Shown here one piece after another: positions 16,701 through 24,764 of a stretch of DNA of 40,168 nucleotides. Within the stretch, counting starts at the first letter, position 1. Every line of letters starts with the position of its first letter. The stretch is taken from positions 1 through 40,168 of the forward strand of contig JAICIO010000047.1 of assembly GCA_025924315.1 (NCBI GenBank), given 5' to 3'. This DNA comes from Phycisphaerae bacterium (GTDB taxonomy: Bacteria > Planctomycetota > Phycisphaerae > Tepidisphaerales > Tepidisphaeraceae). Below the pieces are notes generated by a model, which worked only from the letters and a program-made list of their open reading frames with translations, was not told where the DNA came from and did no database searches. A program made the translations under genes and the position numbers.

Positions 16701-18331
16701 GGCGGGTTCGTGACCTGGGCGAAGAGCTGCTTGAAATAGTTGTAGAGCAGCACGGGCTTCGTGCTGAGGCACGCGAGCGGGGTGTCGGTGCCCATCGAAC
16801 CGAGCGCTTCCTGGCCGATGGTCGCCATCGGCATCATCAGGATTTTCAAATCTTCGTTCGTGTACCCGAACGCATGCTGGCGAACGAGCAGCGTATCGTG
16901 GTCCGGCTGATGAACGTTCTTCGGCTCGGGCAGGCTGTCGAGCTCGATCAGGTTTTCTTCCAGCCAGCGCTTCCACGGCCGGCGGTCAACGAGCTCCTGC
17001 TTGATCTCGTTGTCGTCGACGATCTTTCCCTTCTTGGTGTCGATGAGGAAGATCTTGCCCGGCTGAAGACGCCACTTCTTCACCACATCTTTCGGATCGA
17101 CCGGCACGGCGCCGACTTCAGACGCCATGATCACGAGGTCATCTTTCGTCACGTAGTAGCGCGACGGACGCAGGCCGTTTCGATCGAGCACGGCGCCGAT
17201 CACGGTGCCGTTCGTGAACGCGATCGATGCGGGCCCATCCCACGGCTCCATCATGCAGGCGTGGTATTCGTAAAACGCCTTCAGATCCGGATCCATCAGC
17301 CCGTTGTTCTGCCACGCTTCGGGCACCATCATCAGCACCGCGTGCGGAAGGCTGCGACCGTTGACCGCGAGGAACTGAAGGGCATTGTCGAGCGTCGCGG
17401 AGTCCGAACCCGATTCGGTCACGATCGGATACATCTTCTGCAGCTCATCGCCGAAGACTTCCGATTGCAGCGAGCCGTAGCGCGCCTTCATCCAGTTGCG
17501 ATTGCCCCGCAGCGTGTTGATCTCGCCGTTGTGCGCGAGATAGCGATATGGGTGCGCCAGCTTCCAGCTGGGAAAGGTGTTCGTGCTGAAGCGGCTGTGC
17601 ACGATCGCAAACTTCACCTGGAAATCCGGGTCGGCCAGGTCCTTGTAATATTCGCGCAGCTGGTGGGCCGTGAGCATGCCCTTGTAGATCATCCGGTTCG
17701 CGGACAGTAGGCAGATGTAGAACACATCCTTCGCCGCCTGCGACACGTCGCCGAATTCGATGATGTTCTCCGTGCGCTGGCGCACGAGATACATTCGGCG
17801 GTCAAAGTCCTGGCGGTTGTAAAACGTCTCGCCCATGCCGACAAACGCCTGCCGGATGCGCGGCTCGAGCGTCTTCGGTGTCGGACCCACAGCTTTGTGA
17901 TTCACCGGCACGTCGCGCCAGCCGAGCACGGTCATGCCGTAATCGCGCACGACCTTCTCGAAGATGTGTTCGCATTCGCGACGCGCGACGAGGTCCTTCG
18001 GCAGGAACATCATGCCGACCCCGTACTCACCTTGCTTCGGCAGCTTAAAGCCGAGCTTGCTCGCTTCCTTGCGCCAGAATTTATCCGGCGTGGAAACCAT
18101 GATGCCCGCACCGTCCCCGCTATCGGGTTCACACCCACAGCCGCCTCGGTGGTTCATGTTCTCGAGCATCGTGAGGGCCTGATCGACGATCTTCGCCGAC
18201 GCCTTGCCCTTGATGTGGCAAACGAAGCCGACACCACAGGCGTCGTGCTCGTAGCGGGGGTCGTAAAGCCCCTGCGCAGGCGGCAATCCGGCTGGTCCCC
18301 TGGTGTGCAACTGTGGGTCAAACTGCATCAT
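13703..18331 (-). CDS. gltB: glutamate synthase (NADPH) large subunit
   Basis: GltB, 1542 aa, contains the glutaminase and synthase sites of GOGAT. The N-terminal glutaminase domain begins at Cys32 (HDACGVGFV); this Cys becomes the catalytic N-terminus after propeptide removal. The FMN synthase domain contains [10 protein letters not shown] and [15 protein letters not shown]. The 3Fe-4S cysteines are in [15 protein letters not shown]. The C-terminal beta-helix runs through [12 protein letters not shown] and [27 protein letters not shown]. The frame extends to 18385, but the -35 and -10 boxes lie in that stretch, so ATG 18331 (or 18328) is the start, with GGGA as a ribosome binding site. gltD lies two genes downstream. 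Confidence 0.97.
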   Translation of the reverse strand: MMQFDPQLHTRGPAGLPPAQGLYDPRYEHDACGVGFVCHIKGKASAKIVDQALTMLENMNHRGGCGCEPDSGDGAGIMVSTPDKFWRKEASKLGFKLPKQGEYGVGMMFLPKDLVARRECEHIFEKVVRDYGMTVLGWRDVPVNHKAVGPTPKTLEPRIRQAFVGMGETFYNRQDFDRRMYLVRQRTENIIEFGDVSQAAKDVFYICLLSANRMIYKGMLTAHQLREYYKDLADPDFQVKFAIVHSRFSTNTFPSWKLAHPYRYLAHNGEINTLRGNRNWMKARYGSLQSEVFGDELQKMYPIVTESGSDSATLDNALQFLAVNGRSLPHAVLMMVPEAWQNNGLMDPDLKAFYEYHACMMEPWDGPASIAFTNGTVIGAVLDRNGLRPSRYYVTKDDLVIMASEVGAVPVDPKDVVKKWRLQPGKIFLIDTKKGKIVDDNEIKQELVDRRPWKRWLEENLIELDSLPEPKNVHQPDHDTLLVRQHAFGYTNEDLKILMMPMATIGQEALGSMGTDTPLACLSTKPVLLYNYFKQLFAQVTNPPLDAIREELVTSLYTYLGREGNLLDETPKHAHLIKLKQPILSNTDLEKLRQVEAGELRATTLPMLFNIGDGEGGLKTALDELCANASKAVAEGASILVLSDRGVDREKAPIPSLLATSAVHHHLIREGTRTQCGLVIETGEAREAHHFCLLIGYGAGAVNPYLAFETIADLHKEKLLPKDLTLKQANYNYIKAANKAILKVASKMGISTVQSYRGAQIFEAIGISKEVVDQYFTGTASRINGVTLDVLAREALERHRKGFPPVDVDGEVLDPGGQYQWRRQGEYHMWNPDTVAKLQHAVRVENYKTFKEFTQLLNDEARNRCTLRGLLNFKKGVREAVPLDQVEPAKEIVKRFVTGAMSLGSISTEAHENLAIAMNRIGGKSNTGEGGEDPRRFKPDSHRSWPDGQPWLRRSAIKQVASARFGVTTEYLVNCDELQIKMAQGAKPGEGGQLPGHKVDEYIGKIRHSTPGVGLISPPPHHDIYSIEDLAQLIHDLKNVNPASRVSVKLVSEVGVGTVAAGVAKAKADHILISGDSGGTGASPLTSIKHAGIPWELGLSETQQVLVMNGLRGRIILQTDGQIKTGRDVAIAMLLGAEEIGFSTAPLIASGCIMMRVCHQNTCPVGIATQDPDLRKKFAGKPEHVINFMFFVAEELREIMAELGFKTVNEMVGQTDLLEFSDVSQHPKARYLDLDLILHKPELRGNDTRHNTSKQDHELNLSLDQTQLMKLAEPALAGGQRVNAELEIKNVNRTVGTTLSGMIAQKHGFAGLPDDTIHFKFNGSAGQSFGCFAARGLTLELEGDANDYLGKGLSGGKIIVYPPKVAKFKPEENIIAGNVICYGAIAGEIYIRGVVGERFCVRNSGASAVVEGVGDHGCEYMTGGRVVVIGPTGRNFAAGMSGGIAYVYDDNSMFDKLCNKEMVELENNEKLKPEDITTIRTLLENHYKFTGSTKAKAILDDWENELRWFIKVMPTDYRRVLEHQAEIEARANQLAERQGAGV

Positions 18332-18357
18332 AAATCGTCCCAAAAATTGAGCAGGGG

Positions 18358-18385
18358 AGTATAGGCCGATTTGTGAGCGACGCAA
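18358..18385 (-). promoter_or_regulatory. promoter of gltB
   Basis: On the minus strand, TTGCGT (18385-18380), a 16-nt spacer and TATACT (18363-18358) form a sigma-70-type promoter. The transcript should start near 18351, about 20 nt before the ATG. Confidence 0.6.
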
Positions 18386-18555
18386 TTAGAAAGCGCGCCC
18401 GCGACGGGGCAGGCGAGGGTTCAGCGAAGGATGTTGATACGACTGCTTAATTCCTGATCGCGCGCAAAAGAAAATTCCCCGTTTGCCTGGAAAGTAGGCA
18501 CGCGAGGTTCCTTTCAAACACCGAGGGAGCTTAGAGCAAGACCTGTTCCGAGCGC
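18386..18555. other. gap between gltB and the next genes
   Basis: I see no convincing gene or RNA between the gltB promoter and the repeat at 18556. It separates the divergent gltB transcript from the 3' end of the secreted-protein gene. Confidence 0.5.
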
Positions 18556-18630
18556 GTAGGGTGCGCTTCAGCGCACCGGTTATTCAAAGATGTAGAAAGC
18601 AAATATCCGGTGCGCTGAAGCGCACCCTAC
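18556..18630. repeat. REPIN-like repeat, copy 2 (TGCGC class)
   Basis: Starts GTAGGGTGCGCTTCAGCGC and ends GCGCACCCTAC in inverse. Both arms are of the GGTGCGCT/AGCGCACC class and perfectly palindromic. It lies 10 nt after the stop of the minus-strand secreted protein gene (18641). Confidence 0.92.
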
Positions 18631-18640
18631 GCGTGCTGGA

Positions 18641-19108
18641 TCACTTCGATACGGCGCGGGTCAGGACGACCGATTCTTCATACAGATCTTTGTTCTCGAG
18701 GTTCTTCTCGATCAGCGACGTGAGTTGGGCTTGCGAGTCAACCGTCTGATCTTTGAAGAACTCATCCTTCAGGTTGCGCAGCTCGAGTTTTCCGTCCTTC
18801 AACCCGACGCGCATGATCAGCCGCTCGTCCTGGATTGTGCCGTCATCCGTCAGCTCGCGCAGGTTCGCGAACTGCGCGTCTTTGACTGCGCCGATGAATG
18901 CGGTGTAACGGCTGGTTTTGTTATCTTCCGTCAACTCAACGTAGTAGTTCTTGTCGTCGAGGTTGCGGATGATCAGGCTCATCGTCTTGTCGCCGTCCTT
19001 GGCTTCCCAATCCCCGACGTAGTTGCGATCGACCTTCGCCTGCTCTTCCGCGCCGACGACGAAGAGGGCGAGAAGAAGTGTGCTGGTGAGAAGTGTAGCT
19101 CGACGCAT
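18641..19108 (-). CDS. secreted protein of unknown function
   Basis: 155-aa protein with a signal peptide (MRRATLLTSTLLLALFVVGA, cleavage expected around residues 20-22). The mature part, about 135 aa, is charged and probably beta-rich (VGDWEAKDGDKTMSLIIRNLDDKNYYVELTEDNKTSRYTAF), recalling small lipocalin-like or META-like folds, but no family can be named. There is no lipobox cysteine. GGAGG, 6 nt before the ATG, is a good ribosome binding site. A REPIN-like repeat follows the stop. Confidence 0.78.
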   Translation of the reverse strand: MRRATLLTSTLLLALFVVGAEEQAKVDRNYVGDWEAKDGDKTMSLIIRNLDDKNYYVELTEDNKTSRYTAFIGAVKDAQFANLRELTDDGTIQDERLIMRVGLKDGKLELRNLKDEFFKDQTVDSQAQLTSLIEKNLENKDLYEESVVLTRAVSK

Positions 19109-19127
19109 GAATGCCTCCGGTTGGATT

Positions 19128-19164
19128 ATTAGTAAACACTAATTTATTGATCGGCGAGCGTCAA
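19128..19164 (-). promoter_or_regulatory. probable promoter and operator of the secreted protein gene
   Basis: TTGACG (19164-19159), a 17-nt spacer and TAGTGT (19141-19136) on the minus strand. The -10 lies in TTAGT-GTTT-ACTAA, an inverted repeat that could bind a regulator. Confidence 0.4.
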
Positions 19165-19503
19165 GCAAATTCTCGATGCGCGCAACGGCTCGAAACTGAA
19201 AAATCGGAGTTTTGAAAAATTTATCTTTAGGCCAGTGCTCAACTTAACGATTCGGCGCTGCGCGCATCGGGTTCAGAATGCGCAACGTCGCCGGAAATAG
19301 GGAGAGAGGTAACTGAAAGGGCGCGATGACCGTGTTCCCAGATGTTCCAACGTGCTCTGCGAAATCAAAATGCAGAACGAACCCACCGATTGCGGAACTC
19401 TTTCTTTTTCCGGGGCTTGTGGTCAGGCTCGGCGCGGAACATTCGTTCCAACATGTTCCAAAGTGACAAAAGATGCGCAGGAATCCGAAACGAACCCACC
19501 GCA
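19165..19503. other. intergenic region with degenerate direct repeats
   Basis: No gene is supported here. It holds two related segments, 19341-19388 and 19451-19501. Both run from ATGTTCCAA(C/A)GTG through AAATGC/AGATGC to AACGAACCCACCG. The second ends at the stop of the LuxR-type gene. They look like decayed copies of one repeat. Confidence 0.5.
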
Positions 19504-20322
19504 TCAGATCGCGAGCTTCAAGGGAGCAGTCGAAGCGTTAGGCGGCATGACCGTTCTCGCGGTCGCGAAGGCGCTCATCAATTCGGCTCGGCTGGTCACG
19601 CCGAGTTTCTCGTAGAGGACTTTCACGTACTCATGAACCGTGTGACGGCTCAATCCGAGACGCGCGGCGATTTGTTTTTCGCCATCGCCGGTGCTGGTCA
19701 GCTCATTGAGCACGCGCTGCACGCGCGGCGGAAGCTGTGCGATTCGCGGATCGAGCGCGGGCTTGCCGCTGGCGCATCCGTAGAGGCGTCCGCATTCCGC
19801 GTGAAATACGTCGAGCATGTCGCATTCGCGCTGCGTGAAGCGCGGATCGTTCTTCGCGCGGTGGATGCCGACACCAAACGGGCTGCCGTCTTTCAGGTTA
19901 AGTTTCGAATAGAGTTGTTGATCGCTGCCGATCGGGGCGCGGATCGCGACGTAATGATCCGACTGATACCACTCGCCATCGGTAACAAACTGCGGCCGCG
20001 TGACCGTGAAATACGGCTTGCGAAGGGTCATCAGGTGAGGGACCGTCGGGTCCATCGTGTTGCCTTCGTCGAAAAACTCCCGCATCTTCTCGATCGCCCG
20101 TTCGCCCATGCCATACGAAACGTGCGTGTCGAACTTGCCGATTCCGCCCGGCGAGCCGGGCGCTTTGAACTCGAACGCGTTGGCCATCGTTCCGCCGACG
20201 ATGCTGCACAAACCGCCGACGATGTGCTTCCGACGGACGTTCACGTCCTGCGGAAGCTCAGAGGTTTCCCCAGCGAGCTTCATGAGAGCGCGGTAATCCG
20301 AATCACGAACGGTGTTCGACAT
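19504..20322 (-). CDS. LuxR-type transcriptional regulator
   Basis: 272-aa regulator. The C-terminal LuxR/GerE helix-turn-helix spans about residues 205-262 (LPPRVQRVLNELTSTGDGEKQIAARLGLSRHTVHEYVKVLYEKLGVTSRAELMSAF). The N-terminal 190 residues look like a PAS/GAF-type sensor, but no ligand can be named; no response-regulator receiver domain is present. The frame is open to 20367, but AGGAG 7 nt before ATG 20322 fixes that start. It is divergently transcribed from the RTX gene at 20692 across a 369-nt region, so it may control that cluster (inference). Minus-strand TATAGT/TATAAC boxes lie around 20386-20398. Confidence 0.88.
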   Translation of the reverse strand: MSNTVRDSDYRALMKLAGETSELPQDVNVRRKHIVGGLCSIVGGTMANAFEFKAPGSPGGIGKFDTHVSYGMGERAIEKMREFFDEGNTMDPTVPHLMTLRKPYFTVTRPQFVTDGEWYQSDHYVAIRAPIGSDQQLYSKLNLKDGSPFGVGIHRAKNDPRFTQRECDMLDVFHAECGRLYGCASGKPALDPRIAQLPPRVQRVLNELTSTGDGEKQIAARLGLSRHTVHEYVKVLYEKLGVTSRAELMSAFATARTVMPPNASTAPLKLAI

Positions 20323-20398
20323 AGTTCCACTCCTATCGACGTCTTCGGCGATGGCAGCGTAGATCACACTTGGGTGAGGCGGGGAGTTATACTATAAT

Positions 20399-20691
20399 TT
20401 GTACACAAGTCTAGCCATTTTTACCTAACCTTTGCGCGACATCTAACCATAGGCAACGCCGTGCTTTCGGCTCATTCAGGGGCACTTTAGTTATAGAAGT
20501 CCTGATAGCCGGTGTACCCCCTACCCCCCATTCAGGGACGCTTGCTGCCCCACTGGACCCTTTTAAAACACCGCACCCAAGTCGCTCGTGCACCGCCGGC
20601 AAACAAAGGCTCGCCGGCGACCGCAACGTGCGGACGAGCGACTTGGACAGGGATTAACACTGAGCCGGAGCCTGGCTCGGGAGGAACAAAC
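20399..20691 (+). promoter_or_regulatory. long structured leader before the RTX gene
   Basis: This region between the divergent LuxR-type and RTX genes contains no ORF. Direct repeats ATTCAGGGGCACTT (20474-20487) and ATTCAGGGACGCTT (20530-20543) could be regulator sites. Downstream, CCAAGTCGCTCGT (20577-20589) pairs perfectly with 20634-20646, with an inner GCCGGC pair (20595-20600 and 20613-20618), forming a large hairpin. It ends 33 nt before the GGGAGG ribosome binding site (20679-20684). Confidence 0.5.
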
Positions 20692-21696
20692 GTGTTCGAG
20701 ACTTTCGAAGGTCGTCGGCTGCTCTCCAGTTCGCTTGTGAACGGCGTGCTGACCGTGACCGGGACCGCGGGCAACGACAACATTTACATCAACGTTGCTC
20801 CGGGTGGAAAGACCAACGTCATGGAAGGCGGCGTCGTCAAGGCGAGCTACACCTCGACGTCGATCAAGTCGGTGGTCGTGAACGCCCAGGCGGGGAACGA
20901 CTCGGTGTACATCGGATCGATCGGCGCAATCAATGCGAAGATCGACGGTGGTATCGGTGACGACATTCTCTCCGGTGGCGACGGCAACGACACCATTCTC
21001 GGCGGAGACGGGAAGGATCAGATCAGCGGGAACAAAGGCAACGACAGCATCGACGGCGGCGCCGGCGACGATAACCTCAGCGGCGCGGTCGGCAACGACA
21101 CCATCCTCGCGGGCACAGGCAACGACCTGATCACCGCCGGCGATGGAAACGACCTGATGGACGGCGGACTCGGCGCCGATCGCTTCCGCGGCGGCACCGG
21201 CACGGACACGGTCACCTACGCGTCGCGCACGAATCCGGTCACCGTCGACATCAGCAGTCTCACGACCGAAACGCCGGACGACGGTGAAGCCGGCGAAAAG
21301 GACTTCGTCGAAGCCGACGTCGAGAACCTGATCGGCGGAAGCGGCAACGACAAGTTCACCGGCACCGTTTTCTCCACGACCACGATTCCGACCGGTTATA
21401 CGAACAACAACAAGTTCGTCGGCAACGGCGGAAACGACACGCTGCTCGGCGGCGATGGCAACGACAACCTCGACGGCTCCTCGGGCAACGACTCGCTCTC
21501 CGGCGGCAAAGGCGATGACGTCATCACCGGCGGAACCGGCACCGACACGCTCAACGGCGATGACGGCAACGACACGATCTATGCCAAGGACAGCGTGAAG
21601 GATTCGATCAACGGCGGCGCAGGCACCGACAAGGCCCAGCGCGACAACGCCGGCGCGATCGTCGATTCCGCCACCGCGGTGGAGTCGTACTTCTAA
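20692..21696 (+). CDS. RTX-type calcium-binding repeat protein (cluster gene 1)
   Basis: 334 aa from a GTG with a strong GGGAGG ribosome binding site 7 nt upstream. The N-terminus FETFEGRRLLSSS is the LExRxL-type surface-protein motif, followed by VLTVTGTAGNDNIYI, shared with its neighbours. The rest is RTX nonapeptides (GGIGDDILS, GGDGNDTIL and many more) in two blocks around residues 80-170 and 230-320. They are split by a non-repeat linker (YASRTNPVTVDISSLTTETPDDGEAGEKDFVEADVENLIGG). It is probably a secreted or surface beta-roll stabilised by calcium. The C-terminal YAKDSVKDSINGGAG motif recurs in the next genes. Confidence 0.85.
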   Translation: MFETFEGRRLLSSSLVNGVLTVTGTAGNDNIYINVAPGGKTNVMEGGVVKASYTSTSIKSVVVNAQAGNDSVYIGSIGAINAKIDGGIGDDILSGGDGNDTILGGDGKDQISGNKGNDSIDGGAGDDNLSGAVGNDTILAGTGNDLITAGDGNDLMDGGLGADRFRGGTGTDTVTYASRTNPVTVDISSLTTETPDDGEAGEKDFVEADVENLIGGSGNDKFTGTVFSTTTIPTGYTNNNKFVGNGGNDTLLGGDGNDNLDGSSGNDSLSGGKGDDVITGGTGTDTLNGDDGNDTIYAKDSVKDSINGGAGTDKAQRDNAGAIVDSATAVESYF

Positions 21697-21719
21697 TCTC
21701 AGATGATCTCGTTCGCCCC

Positions 21720-21790
21720 GTAGGGTCCGCTTCAGCGGACCGGTTACTCCTTCGCGCGAAAAATAACCGGGCCGCTGAAGCGGATCCTAC
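21720..21790. repeat. REPIN-like repeat, copy 3 (TCCGC class)
   Basis: GTAGGGTCCGCTTCAGCGGACC on the left; the inverted arm ends GCGGATCCTAC, with two base changes. It begins 23 nt after the stop of RTX cluster gene 1. Confidence 0.9.
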
Positions 21791-21829
21791 GGGTGACGGA
21801 TCGCATCGAAACTCATCGGGTGGACAGCA

Positions 21830-22035
21830 ATGTTTGAAGCAATTGAACAACTCGAGAATCGTCAGCTTTATTCAACCAGCTCGCTTTCAAGCGGCGTGCT
21901 CACGGTCACGGGTACCAGCGGCGTGGATCACATCTATGTCAGCCAGGCGCCGATCAGATCGACGGCCAGGACGGCCTCGACGACATCCGCGTCGACGTTT
22001 TAGACACCGACAAGAACTGCGAGGACATCGGCTAA
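21830..22035 (+). pseudogene. remnant of an RTX-repeat surface protein
   Basis: The first part reads MFEAIEQLENRQLYSTSS then VLTVTGTSGVDHIYV, the same N-terminus as the intact neighbours. After about position 21943 the match continues only in another frame: ADQIDGQDGLDDIRVDVLDTDKNCEDIG and a stop at 22035, the same C-terminus as the protein ending at 23345. About 1 kb of RTX repeats is missing between them and the frame is lost (stop at 22001-22003), so this is an internal deletion. The spliced remnant is 206 nt long. It shows the cluster once had at least four members. Confidence 0.85.
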
Positions 22036-22050
22036 GCAGAGGAGGCAAAT

Positions 22051-22121
22051 GTAGGGTGCGCTTCAGCGCACCGGTTATTGCCTTGTGGCCGGAATAACCG
22101 GTGCGCTGAAGCGCACCCTAC
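22051..22121. repeat. REPIN-like repeat, copy 4 (TGCGC class)
   Basis: GTAGGGTGCGCTTCAGCGC to GCGCACCCTAC, both arms perfect. It begins 15 nt after the end of the RTX remnant. The preceding GGAGGCAAAT also precedes copy 5, so gene end and repeat were duplicated together. Confidence 0.92.
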
Positions 22122-22199
22122 ACATACGCACGAAAACAACGAATACAGCAACGGAAGTAAACGCAACGAAATGATTTGTATCAGCAGAAAGTAACCAAG

Positions 22200-23345
22200 A
22201 TGTTTAACGAACTCGAACAGCTCGAAAATCGCCGTCTTTATTCTGTTTCCGCGACGCTTGCTCCGAATGGTCTGCTCACGATCACCGGCACCGGCGGCGA
22301 CGACAACATTTACATCAACCGCAGCGTCAACGGGATTACTGTTTACGACCAGAGCGGATCGAACCTGAAGTGGGACTTCACGCCCGGCACCATCAAAAAG
22401 ATGAAGGTCGACATGGGCGCCGGGAACGATCAGTTCTACATCTCGATGGAAGATGCGATCCCCGTCACGATCAAGGGCGGCGATGGCGATGACAACATTA
22501 CCACCGGCACGGCGAGTGACCAGATCGACGCCGGCGCAGGTGATGACGACGTCAACGGCGGCGACGGCAATGACTACATCGATGCCGGCGCGGGCGAGGA
22601 CGGCGTCGGCGGAGGCGACGGCAACGACACGATCCTCGGCAACGACGGCGATGATCTGCTCATCGGCGAGCTTGGGAACGACGTCATCGACGGCGGCCTC
22701 GGCGCCGATCGCATCCGTGGCAGCGAAGGCAACGACACCGTCACGTACGCCACGCGCACCAACAACGTGACCGTCGATCTCAGCGACGACATTTCCGAAA
22801 CGCCGGACGACGGTGAAGCCGGCGAAGGCGACTTCGTCGAAGCCGACATCGAGAACATCATCGGCGGGGCGGGCAACGACACGCTCGTCGGCAGCACGCT
22901 GCCGAACTCGGGCGAGAACTACACCACCAACAACATGATCTGGGGCGGCGACGGCAACGACACGATCCAGGGCCTCGACGGCAACGACGTGCTCGACGGC
23001 GGCGCGGGCAACGATTCGATCGGCGGGAATGCCGGCCGGGACAAGATCTACGGCGGACTCGGCAACGACACCATCCGTGGTCACGGCGGAAATGACCTCC
23101 TCTACGGTCAGGCCCACATCGACAAGATCTGGGGCGGGGACGGTAACGACTATATCGATGGTGGAACAAGCAACGACCGCCTGCAGGGCGACACCGGTGA
23201 CGACACGATCGTGGGCGGATTGGGCGACGATCACGTCTACGCCAAAAACGACGGCGGCGCCGACTCGATCGACGGCAACGACGGCTTCGACGACATCCGC
23301 GTCGATGTGCTCGACACCTACAAGAACTGCGAGGACGTCGGGTAA
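22200..23345 (+). CDS. RTX-type calcium-binding repeat protein (cluster gene 3)
   Basis: 381 aa. It starts MFNELEQLENRRLYSVSA, the LExRxL motif, with no conventional signal peptide, followed by LLTITGTGGDDNIYI. RTX nonapeptides fill about residues 95-175 and 230-350 (GGDGNDTIL, GGLGNDTIR, GGDGNDYID and others). The two blocks are separated by YATRTNNVTVDLSDDISE and TPDDGEAGEGDFVEADIEN, almost the same linker as in cluster gene 1. The C-terminus, YAKNDGGADSIDGNDGFDD then IRVDVLDTYKNCEDVG, matches the neighbouring remnant. The ATG at 22200 has only a weak AGAAAG upstream. It is probably an exported calcium-binding beta-roll. Confidence 0.85.
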   Translation: MFNELEQLENRRLYSVSATLAPNGLLTITGTGGDDNIYINRSVNGITVYDQSGSNLKWDFTPGTIKKMKVDMGAGNDQFYISMEDAIPVTIKGGDGDDNITTGTASDQIDAGAGDDDVNGGDGNDYIDAGAGEDGVGGGDGNDTILGNDGDDLLIGELGNDVIDGGLGADRIRGSEGNDTVTYATRTNNVTVDLSDDISETPDDGEAGEGDFVEADIENIIGGAGNDTLVGSTLPNSGENYTTNNMIWGGDGNDTIQGLDGNDVLDGGAGNDSIGGNAGRDKIYGGLGNDTIRGHGGNDLLYGQAHIDKIWGGDGNDYIDGGTSNDRLQGDTGDDTIVGGLGDDHVYAKNDGGADSIDGNDGFDDIRVDVLDTYKNCEDVG

Positions 23346-23361
23346 CTCTAAGGAGGCAAAT

Positions 23362-23433
23362 GTAGGGTGCGCTTCAGCGCACCGGTTACTACGGTTCGAA
23401 CGCCCTTAACCGGGGCGCTGACGCCCACCCTAC
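23362..23433. repeat. REPIN-like repeat, copy 5 (TGCGC left arm, decayed right arm)
   Basis: The left arm is a perfect GTAGGGTGCGCTTCAGCGCACC; the right arm is changed (GGGGCGCTGACGCCCACCCTAC). It begins 16 nt after the stop of RTX cluster gene 3. Confidence 0.85.
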
Positions 23434-23493
23434 AAGACGCGTGAATTGCGGGACGGAAACATCCGTCACAACCACTGATTGTTTCCACCCGGG

Positions 23494-23525
23494 GGCCGCC
23501 TTCACTGTGAGGGCGGCCTCTTTTT
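23494..23525 (+). terminator. intrinsic terminator after RTX cluster gene 3
   Basis: GGCCGCC (23494-23500), a 10-12-nt loop and GGCGGCC (23512-23518), followed by TCTTTTT. It should end the transcript of the upstream RTX genes. Confidence 0.82.
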
Positions 23526-23605
23526 CCTTTTCTGCTAACGCTCGAGCGCCGCTTCGTGTCTAATCCTCCGTCGCCGGAGAATTTCGATTCCTCTCAGGGG
23601 GACTC

Positions 23606-24673
23606 ATGCACGATCGGCTCGAACCCCGTCGGTTGTTTGCGACCGTTCTTCAGGTCACGTTCACGACGCAGGCGCTCGCAATCTCGGGGGGACTCGGAAA
23701 CAACGACGATATCCTCGTCACCTACAATCCGTCGGACCGACTGCTTCGCGTCTACAACAACGGCGCGCTTCGCGCGACTGGACTTGCCGATACGCTTAAG
23801 TCGATCAACATCAACCTTACGGACTTCACGTCCACCATTTATTACGACACCAACCGAATAACAATCGACTCGAGCGTGCCCGCGCGCATTCCATGCACGA
23901 TCGACACGGGTTACGGGGACGACACGCTCATCGGCGGCAATGGAAACGATCGGCTTTCGACCCAGGGCGGGACCGATCAGATGTTTGGAAACGGCGGCGA
24001 CGACGGAATCGGCCTCATGTCCGGCATCGGTCACGGTGGCGACGGAAACGACACGCTCACCGGGGCGACCGCGTGCGATTTGTTCGGAGACGCCGGGATC
24101 GACACGGTGGATTTCCTGAGCAATGCCGGCGTGTACGTGAATCTTTCGGACGACCTGGCCAACGATGGGCCCGCCGGATCGAACAACAACGCTCACAGCG
24201 ACATCGAGAACATCGTCGGAGGCGACGGAAATGATTACCTCGTCGGAAATTCATCCGCCAACGACATTCGTAGCTTCGGAGGCAACGACACAGTTTATGG
24301 ACTCGATGGAAATGACGTGATCGTCGGAGGCGACGGTGACGACAGCCTCGTCGGCAACGCGAACAGGGACTGGATCCAAGGCGGGACCGGCAATGACGTC
24401 ATCCGTGGCTACGGCGGGAAGGATTCGCTCTTTGGCGAAGACGGCATCGACAAACTTTATGGCGGCGATGGCAACGATTATCTCTACGGCGGATCAAGCA
24501 ACGATCGCCTGCAGGGCGACGCGGGGAATGATGCGCTGTTCGGCCAAAAAGGCGACGATCACTTCTACGCCAAAAACGACGGCGGAATCGATCGCCTCTA
24601 CGGCGACGTCGGCAACGACGACGCGCGGGTCGATGCCGGCGATATCTTGAACCGCATCGAAATTGTCGCGTGA
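23606..24673 (+). CDS. RTX-type calcium-binding repeat protein (cluster gene 4)
   Basis: 355 aa. The N-terminus MHDRLEPRRLFATV is the canonical LEPR form of the surface-protein motif. A beta-rich stretch of about 85 residues precedes the RTX blocks (GGNGNDRLS, GGDGNDTLT and others from about residue 110). A linker, VDFLSNAGVYVNLSDDLAND then GPAGSNNNAHSDIENIVGG, corresponds to the linkers of the neighbours. A second block runs to HFYAKNDGGIDRLYGDVGND. It is the most divergent of the cluster and has its own GGGGGA ribosome binding site and an upstream terminator, so it is a separate transcript. Export is expected but the secretion system is not in the window. Confidence 0.85.
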   Translation: MHDRLEPRRLFATVLQVTFTTQALAISGGLGNNDDILVTYNPSDRLLRVYNNGALRATGLADTLKSININLTDFTSTIYYDTNRITIDSSVPARIPCTIDTGYGDDTLIGGNGNDRLSTQGGTDQMFGNGGDDGIGLMSGIGHGGDGNDTLTGATACDLFGDAGIDTVDFLSNAGVYVNLSDDLANDGPAGSNNNAHSDIENIVGGDGNDYLVGNSSANDIRSFGGNDTVYGLDGNDVIVGGDGDDSLVGNANRDWIQGGTGNDVIRGYGGKDSLFGEDGIDKLYGGDGNDYLYGGSSNDRLQGDAGNDALFGQKGDDHFYAKNDGGIDRLYGDVGNDDARVDAGDILNRIEIVA

Positions 24674-24690
24674 TTCGCGCGATGACGTTT

Positions 24691-24764
24691 GTAGGGTCCG
24701 CTTCAGCGGACCGGTTACTCATCTGTCCGACAGCAAATAACCGGTGCGCTGAAGCGCACCCTAC
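24691..24764. repeat. REPIN-like repeat, copy 6, chimeric
   Basis: The left arm is of the TCCGC class (GTAGGGTCCGCTTCAGCGG) but the right arm is of the TGCGC class (GGTGCGCTGAAGCGCACCCTAC). Each arm is perfectly palindromic on its own while the two no longer match each other. It lies 17 nt after the RTX stop, and its right end supplies the TAG stop of the convergent lipase gene. Confidence 0.92.

Noticed and set aside
15812-17710. Long plus-strand open frame of 632 codons opposite gltB
   Set aside because: It is an antisense shadow of GC-rich coding sequence; gltB on the other strand accounts for the region fully.
22032-23234. Minus-strand open frame of 400 codons opposite the RTX gene
   Set aside because: It mirrors the repetitive RTX coding sequence and has valine-rich low-complexity content typical of antisense shadows.
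23380-23430. GGTTCGAAC-containing stretch considered as a tRNA T-arm
   Set aside because: It belongs to the spacer and right arm of REPIN-like copy 5; no acceptor or anticodon arms can be drawn around it.
20680-24673. Tandem RTX coding repeats considered as a CRISPR array
   Set aside because: The repeats are in-frame 27-nt nonapeptide codons with variable sequence, not identical repeats separated by unique spacers.
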